A stretch of DNA of 31,279 nt from a virus. The notes beneath the pieces were generated by a model that saw nothing but the letters and a program-made list of their open reading frames with translations, was not told the DNA's origin and did no database searches. Made by a program: the position numbers and the translations under genes. The stretch spans positions 1 to 31,279 of the IMG/VR virus record IMGVR_UViG_3300020202_000183; one strand, given 5' to 3'. Every line of letters starts with the position of its first letter. Positions within the stretch are counted from its first letter, which is position 1. Shown here one piece after another: positions 15,662 to 21,365 of the stretch.

Positions 15662-15769
15662 CTATGCGGCCCCGACCAGGCCGAGGCGCAGCGCCGCCAC
15701 GTCGGCCGGCGCGCCCTCGATCTCCCAATGCTCGCCTTCGCCGATCACCAGCCGCGCGATCACGCTCAT
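15662..15769 (-). CDS. 35-residue hypothetical protein
   Basis: A very short gene, MSVIARLVIGEGEHWEIEGA and 15 further residues, ending in LRLGLVGAA. It has a good ribosome binding site (AGAGGT, 5 nt before ATG) and lies directly before the 75-residue gene, ending 2 nt from that start. The balanced composition and the spacing support it as real. It is the first gene of the downstream part of the leftward early operon. Confidence 0.6.
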   Translation of the reverse strand: MSVIARLVIGEGEHWEIEGAPADVAALRLGLVGAA

Positions 15770-15811
15770 AGGGCACCTCTGCTAGGCTTGGTCGGGCAGG
15801 GGAGGACAGGG

Positions 15812-16081
15812 ATGGCCGAGCGCGAACCGGTGACGCCGGAGGATTTCGACGACCTGGCCGGGCGCATCGTCGCGCTGCAGGCGCTGGTGAACGCGCTCAT
15901 CCTGGCGCACCCCGACGGCGCCGCCATGCCGGCAACCGTGCGATCAGCCGAGCAAGGCGTGCTTGCCAAGTTCGAGGCGATGGCTGTGAGCGAAGCGTTC
16001 CTTGCTGCGGCACGTGAGGTGCTTGATGGCGCGCGACCAGCCGCCGAAGCCGCGGCGGCAAGGTCAACCCAGCGGCGATGA
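15812..16081 (+). CDS. Hypothetical acidic helical protein, opposite to its operon
   Basis: An 89-residue protein starting MAEREPVTPEDFDDLAGRIV, almost all predicted helix with amphipathic spacing (ALQALVNALILAHPDG). GGAGG lies 7 nt before the ATG. Third codon positions are G/C-rich in this frame, whereas the opposite-strand reading is Arg/Pro-rich. It therefore appears to be a real rightward gene lodged between the Cro-like gene and the rest of the leftward early operon, so the leftward transcript would be antisense to it. Function unknown. Confidence 0.62.
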   Translation: MAEREPVTPEDFDDLAGRIVALQALVNALILAHPDGAAMPATVRSAEQGVLAKFEAMAVSEAFLAAAREVLDGARPAAEAAAARSTQRR

Positions 16082-16093
16082 CGCGCGCGTCGC

Positions 16094-16405
16094 TCATGCC
16101 GCCTCGCTTTCCGCCAGAGCCACCGCAACCGGCGGCGCGGCCGCGGGGACCGCGCCGCCGGCCGAGCCGCCACCCCCAGCCGCGGCCAGGGGCTCAGCCC
16201 CCCCAAGCGCTCGCTCAGGCAGCTCGAGAAAATCGTTGGGCTGCACCTGCTCGCCCGACCACAGCAGGATGCGATGCAGCAGGCGGGTGCGCGGCTGGCG
16301 CCGGCCAAGCTCGATCTTCGCCAGGGCCGCCTGGCTGATCTGCAGCTCGCGCGCCGCCTCGGCCTGGGTCTTCCCCTGGCGGATGCGGAATTCACGTAGC
16401 CGCAT
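16094..16405 (-). CDS. Cro-like helix-turn-helix regulator
   Basis: A 103-residue protein with an N-terminal XRE-type helix-turn-helix (about 5-40: REFRIRQGKTQAEAARELQI followed by SQAALAKIELG). After this comes an Ala/Gly/Pro-rich tail with no known domain. It is divergent from the CI-like repressor across a shared control region, the classical Cro position, and is the first gene of the leftward early operon. I chose ATG 16405; a TTG at 16408 in the same frame is an alternative. It probably represses lysogenic functions or autoregulates early transcription. Confidence 0.78.
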   Translation of the reverse strand: MRLREFRIRQGKTQAEAARELQISQAALAKIELGRRQPRTRLLHRILLWSGEQVQPNDFLELPERALGGAEPLAAAGGGGSAGGAVPAAAPPVAVALAESEAA

Positions 16406-16563
16406 CAACGGCTAGTCCAATTTGTCATCACGATCTGGTGGCCCCTCAGCCTAGCCATACGAGATGTGGTAGTGCGTTTTAGTCCTATGCGGATTACAAT
16501 GTCAAGGTGTTACCGGCCATTAACGATGGAGGGTTTCAGGCCGGACGCGCCTATGCAGTTCGC
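16406..16563. promoter_or_regulatory. Divergent repressor/Cro control region with operator
   Basis: This AT-richer region separates the two regulators. A leftward promoter is clear: TTGACA (16505-16500), 18-bp spacing, TAAAAC (16481-16476). A rightward -10, TACAAT (16495-16500), overlaps it but has a weak -35, as expected for an autoregulated repressor promoter. An imperfect dyad TAGTCC-N5-GGATTA (16480-16496) lies across both. A second half-site, TAGTCC, occurs at 16413-16418 near the Cro start. The same dyad type occurs at 18361-18377. Confidence 0.65.
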
Positions 16564-17322
16564 ATGGGTCGTCCGCTCTCGACGCCGAAGCCAGGCATCA
16601 AATACCCTAACCGCCTGCGGGAGCTGCGCTCGCTGCGCGGCCTGTCGCAGGAGGAGCTCGCCGCACAGGTCGGCATCAGCCAGACCGAGGTCGGCAAGCT
16701 GGAAACCGGCAAGCACCAGCTGAAGGTCGAGCAGCTCAAGCGGTTCGCCGGCGCGCTGGAGGTTCCAACGGGGGCGATCTTGGGCGAGCAGGACATGCCA
16801 ATCCCGATCCGCTACCGCATCGCCGCCTTCGGCGGACCGGTGGACAGCGACGAGCTCGAGCCGCGGAAGCCGCTCGGCTACATGCGCCCCGCCCGCCCGG
16901 TGGCCGAGCCGGAGCAGTGCTTCGGCGCGCTGGTCGCCGACGACAGCGCCGACTTGATCTATCCGCCGGGCACCGTGCTGATGGCGCGCCGCACCGAGCA
17001 TCTCGGCGGCGAGCTGCCGGTTGACGGCCGCACCAAGTTCATCGTCAAGATCTTCTCAACGAACCTGGCGGCCGGTGACCTGCAGGAGATCCTGGTCGGT
17101 CTGCTCGACCAGGCGGTCGATGGCTCCTTGACGCTGGTCACCCGCACGCGCAACCGGCACATCCGCCACGGCGTGGCGCTGCGCCGGCCCATGGTGTCTG
17201 CCGACTTTCACGAGATCCAGCAGGACCTGGCGCCGCGCGACCGGCCGGTGCAATACCGCTCCGACGCCGCCGATCTCGGCCTTATCCTGGGCCGGGTCGA
17301 ACGGGCGGAGCGGCCGGAATAG
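16564..17322 (+). CDS. CI-like repressor (XRE HTH with LexA/S24-like C-terminus)
   Basis: A 252-residue lysogeny repressor. The N-terminal XRE domain spans about 15-65 (LRSLRGLSQEELAAQVGISQ, then TEVGKLETGKHQLKVEQLKR). The C-terminal part has CFGALVADDSADLIYPPGTVL (about 118-138), which takes the place of the S24/LexA GDSM element and keeps a Ser, and then KFIVKIF as a possible lysine strand. Self-cleavage is therefore possible but the motif is atypical. I prefer ATG 16564; a GTG at 16507, seven bases after the TACAAT -10, would add 19 residues and make the mRNA leaderless. Its last 41 bases overlap a convergent gene. Confidence 0.8.
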   Translation: MGRPLSTPKPGIKYPNRLRELRSLRGLSQEELAAQVGISQTEVGKLETGKHQLKVEQLKRFAGALEVPTGAILGEQDMPIPIRYRIAAFGGPVDSDELEPRKPLGYMRPARPVAEPEQCFGALVADDSADLIYPPGTVLMARRTEHLGGELPVDGRTKFIVKIFSTNLAAGDLQEILVGLLDQAVDGSLTLVTRTRNRHIRHGVALRRPMVSADFHEIQQDLAPRDRPVQYRSDAADLGLILGRVERAERPE

Positions 17323-17926
17323 GCAGGACGAGCCCGGCGGTTACGAGCATGCCGCGCACATGCGCGACGATCGTCGGCGGCGCAGCGTCGGCCAGCACGT
17401 TGCGGGCGCCAGTGAGCTGCGCAACCATGATCGCGGCGAGCATGTCCGCGATCTCCTCTCGGCTCAGACCGGGTTCACCAGCATCCGCCCTTCGCTCGAC
17501 CACCGCGCCGATCGCAGCCAGAACTGGCTCGGTGAACTTCCAGCTGTCGACCCCGTGCCGGGCGATCGCCCGCTTGAGCAGCAGCTTGCCGCTCGGCGCG
17601 TCGGGGTTGCTCCGGATCACGCCGTGGCGGCGAAGGATGTTCAGCACGTGTTGTGCGGGCGGGTCTTCCATCGACAGCCTGCCCAGCGCGTGTGCCACCC
17701 AGCTCGCGGTGACGTCGAGACCCGTGGTTAGCTGGCCGCGCCAGCTTCCATTGCTCAGCTCGGCGACAAGCTTCTCCGAGCGCACAGCTTCGTCCGCAAG
17801 TTCCTGCAGGCATGGGCGTGGCAAGCGGATGTCGTAGCTCATCAGCGCCCGCTCGAGGTAAACGCGCGTTGTCGTGCTCAACGGAGTGACGGCATAAGCA
17901 AGCAGGCCGGCAAGAAACCGGATCAC
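17282..17926 (-). CDS. Hypothetical protein downstream of the nuclease
   Basis: A 214-residue helical protein starting MIRFLAGLLAYAVTPLSTTT, where the hydrophobic first part may associate with the membrane. The rest has no recognised domain; LRRHGVIRSNPDAPSGKLLL (about 110-130) is a possible DNA- or RNA-contact region. The GTG start at 17926 overlaps the nuclease stop and has GGGAGG upstream. The gene ends inside the last codons of the convergent repressor. Made together with a secreted nuclease within the lysogeny region, it may be expressed in the lysogen, but this is inference. Confidence 0.7.
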   Translation of the reverse strand: MIRFLAGLLAYAVTPLSTTTRVYLERALMSYDIRLPRPCLQELADEAVRSEKLVAELSNGSWRGQLTTGLDVTASWVAHALGRLSMEDPPAQHVLNILRRHGVIRSNPDAPSGKLLLKRAIARHGVDSWKFTEPVLAAIGAVVERRADAGEPGLSREEIADMLAAIMVAQLTGARNVLADAAPPTIVAHVRGMLVTAGLVLPIPAAPPVRPGPG

Positions 17927-18261
17927 CGGCGCCTCCCGCGCTTCTCCGCCAGCCCGGCCGCCACCATGGTGTGGCCGAGATCCCGCTCGCCGATCGAGCA
18001 GCGCGCCACCATGCGGGCATAGCGGTCGCGGGCGCGGGCTTCGCACACCACCAGCTGCTCGACGACCAATGCCTTGAGCGCGGCGGTGGCCTCGCTGCCG
18101 CCCGGCTCGCCACGCTCGGGGGCATGCGCGTTCTGCAATCGCACGCGCTGCTTGCCGATCAGCAGCGTGTCGCCGTCGATCACCCGGGCCGGGCCGCTGA
18201 TGGTGTCCGCGGCCGCCGCGGCGGACAGCAGCAGCCCGGCGGCAACCGTCAATGCGCGCAT
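17923..18261 (-). CDS. Secreted staphylococcal-nuclease-like protein
   Basis: A 112-residue thermonuclease-family protein. Residues 1-18 are a signal peptide (MRALTVAAGLLLSAAAAA), so the product is exported, probably to the periplasm. Key positions are RVIDGDTL (D29, D31), VRL (R41), APE (E49) and RYARMVA (R83), which match the catalytic Arg-Glu-Arg set. The usual Asp before APE is His46, and that residue normally helps bind calcium. It is shorter than S. aureus nuclease but close to other minimal members. Transcribed towards the repressor from the second control region, it may act against incoming DNA, as a lysogenic-conversion gene. Confidence 0.82.
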   Translation of the reverse strand: MRALTVAAGLLLSAAAAADTISGPARVIDGDTLLIGKQRVRLQNAHAPERGEPGGSEATAALKALVVEQLVVCEARARDRYARMVARCSIGERDLGHTMVAAGLAEKRGRRR

Positions 18262-18555
18262 TTGCCCAATCCTCGCGGCGTGCAACTGCTTGTCCCAAAT
18301 CGAATTTCGCCTGTTACACATTCGGGACATCAACCGGCGCATAAATGTGGCTTGCTGTTTCAGTCCGAAATGGATTAGGATGCGCCCCGCTCACCCCTGG
18401 CTGGGGGAGGGGCCGAGACGCCGGGCCGCGACAGTGCCCGACAAGACCCCGGGCCGGCGGTTCGCGCGGCGAGCTCGCGAGACCCCCCGCGGCAGTGCTG
18501 CCCTGCCGCCGGCCCTCAACGGTCCCGCTGTTGCTGGCGGGCCAGGGGTTCACAC
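18262..18555. promoter_or_regulatory. Second divergent control region and long leader of the rightward operon
   Basis: A rightward promoter is visible: TTGCTG (18352-18357), 18-bp spacing, TAGGAT (18376-18381). The dyad CAGTCC-N5-GGATTA (18361-18377), of the same type as in the repressor region, lies in its spacer. TGTCCC/GGGACA arms lie further left, towards the nuclease. The transcript would have a leader of about 165 nt holding a 10-bp inverted repeat, GGGCCGGCGG/CCGCCGGCCC (18451-18460 and 18506-18515), with smaller hairpins in the loop. That leader might serve attenuation or antitermination. Confidence 0.6.
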
Positions 18556-18732
18556 ATGAGCCTGCTCGTCGTGATCGGGCACACCCACCAGGCGCGCCGC
18601 CGCCGGCTGGTGCGCCTGCGAAACCGCGTCCGGTTCTACCTGCTGCCGACCCTCGGCGGCCTGCTCGGCGCCGGCCTCGTCGCGCTCGGCTACGCCTGGG
18701 CGCTCGACGCGATCGACTGGTTTCGGCCGTGA
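18556..18732 (+). CDS. Small membrane protein, first gene of rightward operon
   Basis: A 58-residue protein starting MSLLVVIGHTHQARRRRLVR. The basic N-terminal half is followed by one membrane segment (about 28-51: FYLLPTLGGLLGAGLVALGY), ending DAIDWFRP. AGGGG precedes the ATG by 7 nt. Its last codon and stop overlap the GTG of the next gene. Charges suggest the N-terminus stays in the cytoplasm. Function unknown. Confidence 0.7.
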   Translation: MSLLVVIGHTHQARRRRLVRLRNRVRFYLLPTLGGLLGAGLVALGYAWALDAIDWFRP

Positions 18733-19064
18733 AGCCGCGCCAGGCGCCCCAGGGCGATGCGCTGCAGCAGCGCATCAACCACCTCTGCGGCCGGGTGTCG
18801 CACCTGCGCGGCAGCATCCGCCACCTGATCGGCCACATCCGGCGCTGGCAGCGCAGCCTGACGCTGCCCGCCTCCGGCAGCACGCTCGACCCCTGGCTGC
18901 GCCAGCGCGCCAGGCAGCGGATCGAGCGCGATCTCGCCACCCTGCGCAGCCACCGCGCCCGCTACCGCCGCGACTGGCGCGAGCTCCTCGACCTGCGCGC
19001 GCTGCGCGCCCAGCTGCGTGTCGCCAGTCGAGACGTCTCGACTGGCCAAGAGGCGGCGGCATGA
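18729..19064 (+). CDS. Hypothetical basic helical protein
   Basis: A 111-residue, Arg/His-rich protein starting at GTG 18729 (MKPRQAPQGDALQQRINHLC), coupled to the preceding gene by GTGA. Most of it is helix with a coiled-coil-like RLRG/HLIGHIRRW region and a long ARQRIERDLATLRSHRARYR segment. The C-terminal codons (VASRDVSTGQ) are made by the 24-bp palindrome at 19023-19046. It may bind nucleic acid given its charge, but no motif is recognised. Confidence 0.65.
   Translation: MKPRQAPQGDALQQRINHLCGRVSHLRGSIRHLIGHIRRWQRSLTLPASGSTLDPWLRQRARQRIERDLATLRSHRARYRRDWRELLDLRALRAQLRVASRDVSTGQEAAA
19023..19046. repeat. 24-bp perfect palindrome, copy 2, before an early gene
   Basis: A perfect 24-bp palindrome with core AGTCGAGACGTCTCGACT. 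It lies inside the last codons of one gene and ends 14 nt before the ATG of the next. It shares its core with copies at 10128-10151 and 25518-25541. Confidence 0.95.
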
Positions 19065-19346
19065 GCGCCTTTCCGCTCACGCCCGAGCAGCTCGCCGACA
19101 CCCTCCGCGCGATGCCGGAGGATTTCGAGCTGCACCCGCTCCACGCCTGCCTCTGCCCGATCGCCTGTGCATTGCGCGAGCGTGGCCATGTCGATGTCCG
19201 CGTGCATTCCGAGATCGCCGAGTTCGACGGGGACGCGGTCTTTCCTGCCGAACTGGGCGCAATCCTATGTCGACCAGGTCGACGGCATCCGCGGCACGAT
19301 CTCGCCCCTCGAGGCGCTGCGCCTGCTGGAGCAGGTGCTGGCATGA
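19061..19346 (+). pseudogene. Frameshifted early gene (hypothetical)
   Basis: The gene starts MSAFPLTPEQLADTLRAMPE and codes well up to EIAEFDG (around 19230). The frame in use then turns Arg/Pro-rich, while the plus-one frame gives a natural continuation, TRSFLPNWAQSYVDQVDGIR..., ending LEALRLLEQVLA with TGA at 19344-19346 coupled to the next ATG. Removing one base of the GGGG run (19229-19232) would join the two parts into a product of about 94 residues. As it stands, translation runs in frame into the next gene and makes a 184-residue fusion. It could be a real mutation, a sequencing error, or programmed frameshifting. No domain is recognised. Confidence 0.7.
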
Positions 19347-19615
19347 AGCCGCGCACCCTCGCCGCGCTCGAGGACGCGGCGCTGCCGTCGGGCCTGTGGC
19401 GCGGCCACAACGGCCGCTGGCACGGCAACGCCGGGCCGCACCACGCCAACGCCGTGATGGCGCTGGTCGGCGCCGGCTACCTCGCCATCGTGCCCGCCGG
19501 CGACCGCGCGGGCATCACCGCCGCGGGCCTCGCCGCGCTGGCCGAGTTCCATGGGCCCGACCCGCTCACGCCCGCCGAGGCGCTGACGATGCTCGCCGAG
19601 GTGCCGGCATCATGA
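19343..19615 (+). CDS. Hypothetical protein, paralogue copy A
   Basis: A 90-residue protein starting MKPRTLAALEDAALPSGLWR. Its first 62 residues are almost identical to the gene at 19860. The pattern (GLWRGHNGRWHG, then HHANAVMALVGAGYLAIVPA) looks like a small winged-helix fold: the final strand pair DRAGITAAGLAAL is typical of wing regions. The tail PDPLTPAEALTMLAEVPAS differs from copy B. Coupled by ATGA to both neighbours. A DNA-binding role is a guess. Confidence 0.7.
   Translation: MKPRTLAALEDAALPSGLWRGHNGRWHGNAGPHHANAVMALVGAGYLAIVPAGDRAGITAAGLAALAEFHGPDPLTPAEALTMLAEVPAS
19344..19533 (+). repeat. 190-bp direct repeat, copy A
   Basis: Matches 19861-20050 over 190 bp with two mismatches (at 19510 and 19528). 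The repeat covers the start and most of the coding part of two paralogous genes 517 bp apart. Such high identity at third codon positions points to recent duplication or gene conversion. Confidence 0.95.
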
Positions 19616-19863
19616 CGCGCACGCAGCGCCTGTGGATGCACCGGGCTTACATGGCTGGCGGCCTGGAAAGGACGCGCTTCGGGCTGTGGCGGCCCTGCGG
19701 CATTTCGTTCGGCGAGGGCTGTGCCCCGCGCACCGTCGAGACCTTGGCGCGCGCCGGCCTGGTCACCCTCGATCACGAAGTCGCCAGCAAGGCGAAGCGG
19801 GCGTGGCCGACCGTCGAAGGCGTTCACGCCGCGCGACGGATCGAGCGTGAGGGCTGGCTGTGA
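19612..19863 (+). CDS. Hypothetical protein between the duplicated genes
   Basis: An 83-residue protein starting MTRTQRLWMHRAYMAGGLER. The part CAPRTVETLARAGLVTLDHE followed by VASKAKRAWPTVEGVHAARR reads like a winged-helix: helix, helix, then a beta wing. This resembles the general layout of its two neighbours, so all three may be distant relatives. Coupled on both sides (ATGA and GTGA). Function unknown. Confidence 0.68.
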   Translation: MTRTQRLWMHRAYMAGGLERTRFGLWRPCGISFGEGCAPRTVETLARAGLVTLDHEVASKAKRAWPTVEGVHAARRIEREGWL

Positions 19864-20114
19864 AGCCGCGCACCCTCGCCGCGCTCGAGGACGCGGCGCT
19901 GCCGTCGGGCCTGTGGCGCGGCCACAACGGCCGCTGGCACGGCAACGCCGGGCCGCACCACGCCAACGCCGTGATGGCGCTGGTCGGCGCCGGCTACCTC
20001 GCCATCGTGCCCGCCGGCGACCGCGCCGGCATCACCGCCGCGGGGCTCGCCGAGCTCGCGCGCCATCACGGCCTCGGCGTGCTCGAGCAGCAGAAGGCGC
20101 CGGCGCATGGCTGA
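19860..20114 (+). CDS. Hypothetical protein, paralogue copy B
   Basis: An 84-residue protein that starts at GTG 19860 (MKPRTLAALEDAALPSGLWR), while copy A starts with ATG; the duplicated DNA begins at the second base of the start codon. Residues 1-62 equal copy A and the C-terminus is unrelated (ARHHGLGVLEQQKAPAHG). It overlaps the next gene by 8 bp. A small winged-helix DNA-binding protein is possible. Confidence 0.7.
   Translation: MKPRTLAALEDAALPSGLWRGHNGRWHGNAGPHHANAVMALVGAGYLAIVPAGDRAGITAAGLAELARHHGLGVLEQQKAPAHG
19861..20050 (+). repeat. 190-bp direct repeat, copy B
   Basis: Second copy of the 19344-19533 repeat, with differences at 20027 and 20045. It includes the start region of the second paralogue. 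Confidence 0.95.
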
Positions 20115-20301
20115 GGTGGTCGCCTTCCGCCACGCCAACGGCGTCGCCGAGTTCACCTGCCAGAGCTGCGGTTTCGACATGATGGTGTTCCAGCTGCCGG
20201 ATCCCGCGCCGCTCTGCCTCACCTGCCGCTTCATCGAAACCGAGGTGCCGGCCGAGGACCGCGAAGCGGTGCGCGCCTACCTGCGCAAGGCGAAGCCATG
20301 A
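20107..20301 (+). CDS. Small zinc-ribbon protein
   Basis: A 64-residue protein with two Cys pairs, FTCQSCGF and LCLTCRF (about residues 16-40), a likely zinc ribbon. After this comes a helical tail rich in Glu and Arg (AEDREAVRAYLRKAKP). It starts MAEVVAFRHANGVAEFTCQS. Zinc ribbons in phage early genes often contact nucleic acid or other proteins. It overlaps both neighbours. Confidence 0.72.
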   Translation: MAEVVAFRHANGVAEFTCQSCGFDMMVFQLPDPAPLCLTCRFIETEVPAEDREAVRAYLRKAKP

Positions 20302-20492
20302 TCGCCGAGTGGGAGGCGCGCTCGATCGCCGCCGCGCACGGCTTCACGCTGGCGGAGTTCAAGGAGCTCGACGCCCGCACCGCCGAGGCCTGGCTGCATC
20401 GCCGCAAGCGCCGCGTGCAGCTAGCCGCCGTCGATCCCGCCAGCTTCCGCGCGCTCGTCGCCGCCATCGCCAAGGAGCCGGACATCCTATGA
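20298..20492 (+). CDS. Hypothetical helical protein
   Basis: A 64-residue protein starting MIAEWEARSIAAAHGFTLAE. It is helical with a basic patch (AWLHRRKRRVQL). Coupled by ATGA on each side. No domain recognised. Confidence 0.65.
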   Translation: MIAEWEARSIAAAHGFTLAEFKELDARTAEAWLHRRKRRVQLAAVDPASFRALVAAIAKEPDIL

Positions 20493-20743
20493 GCACCGAA
20501 GCCGAGCAGCTCGACGCGCTGAAAGACTTGGCGCTCGATCAGACCGACCGCCTCACAGTCACGTTCACGCGCTGGCAGTGGTGGCTGATCTTCTCCAACC
20601 TGCAACTTGCCCTGCGCCACCCGCACAACAAGGGCGCCGGGGCCGTCACTGCCCGGCAGATCGCCACGGCGATCCAGTACGAGATTGCGCCGGCCGGCTC
20701 GCCGCTCGGCGACCTGGCCGAGCGCGGATGGAGCGGCGAGTGA
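20489..20743 (+). CDS. Hypothetical protein
   Basis: An 84-residue protein starting MSTEAEQLDALKDLALDQTD. The centre TFTRWQWWLIFSNLQLALRH is unusually rich in Trp and may bind a partner or membrane surface; it is too short and polar at the edges for a clear transmembrane helix. I chose ATG 20489, coupled to the previous stop; a longer frame would overlap the preceding gene. Confidence 0.65.
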   Translation: MSTEAEQLDALKDLALDQTDRLTVTFTRWQWWLIFSNLQLALRHPHNKGAGAVTARQIATAIQYEIAPAGSPLGDLAERGWSGE

Positions 20744-21027
20744 ACTACACCGTCAAGGACCTGGCGCCGAAGCTGCGCCGCACCTGCGACTGGATCTACA
20801 ACAACCGCGACCTGCTCGCGGCGAAGGGCTTCCCGGCGCCGTTGCCGCTGCCCGGCCGGCCGATGGTGTGGCCGGCCGACAAGGTCGAGGCCTTCCTGCG
20901 CGGCGAGCAGACCGCCCCGCCGCCGGCCGCCGGCGAGGATCCGGAGCTCGTCGCGCGCCGCGAGCGCCGGCGCCAGCGCGCCAAGCAGATCGCCGAACGC
21001 CAGCAGGGGGTTGCCAATGACCGATGA
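20740..21027 (+). CDS. AlpA/excisionase-like DNA-binding protein
   Basis: A 95-residue protein starting at GTG 20740 (MNYTVKDLAPKLRRTCDWIY), overlapping the previous stop. The alternative ATG at 20728 would add MERR. The YTVKDLAPKL...WIYNNRDLLAAKGFPAPLPL and MVWPADKVEAFLRG pattern (residues 3-57) is the AlpA/MerR-like winged helix found in excisionases and prophage regulators. The C-terminus is basic (ARRERRRQRAKQIAERQQG). Lying one gene from the integrase, it is a good candidate for Xis, the directionality factor, or for an integrase regulator. Confidence 0.65.
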   Translation: MNYTVKDLAPKLRRTCDWIYNNRDLLAAKGFPAPLPLPGRPMVWPADKVEAFLRGEQTAPPPAAGEDPELVARRERRRQRAKQIAERQQGVANDR

Positions 21028-21346
21028 GAGCAAGAGCATCGCCGACCATCTCGGCGACAAGATCTACCCGGCCTGCAACATCTTCTCCGTCTACACCTGC
21101 GGCAGCAGCGAGCAGCTGCGCAAGGCGATCGCCGAGGTTCAGGCGCTCGGCGTTGACCAGGCGACCGCGCTCAACCTCGCGCTCGGCGCCGTTGCCGGCG
21201 TCCTTGCCGAGCTGCTGCATCACTTCGATCCGGCGCAACGCGTCGAGCTGCTTCGCGCCGCCGGCGAGCATGCAATCCGCGCTTCACTGCATCTCGACCG
21301 CATCGCCGACCAGGTTGACCCGCCAGCCGCGCCCGGCGTTCACTGA
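21017..21346 (+). CDS. Hypothetical protein before the integrase
   Basis: A 109-residue, mostly helical protein starting MTDESKSIADHLGDKIYPAC. It contains an apolar stretch (ATALNLALGAVAGVLAELLH, about 50-70) that could be an amphipathic or membrane helix. It overlaps the preceding gene by 11 bp and ends 19 bp before the integrase ATG. No function can be given. Confidence 0.65.
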   Translation: MTDESKSIADHLGDKIYPACNIFSVYTCGSSEQLRKAIAEVQALGVDQATALNLALGAVAGVLAELLHHFDPAQRVELLRAAGEHAIRASLHLDRIADQVDPPAAPGVH

Positions 21347-21365
21347 CCCCAGCGGGAGGCGGCAC

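Noticed and set aside
15897-16097. 66-residue minus-strand reading coupled to the Cro-like stop
   Set aside because: Very Arg-rich low-complexity end, and the plus-strand gene on the same DNA has a stronger ribosome site and balanced composition.
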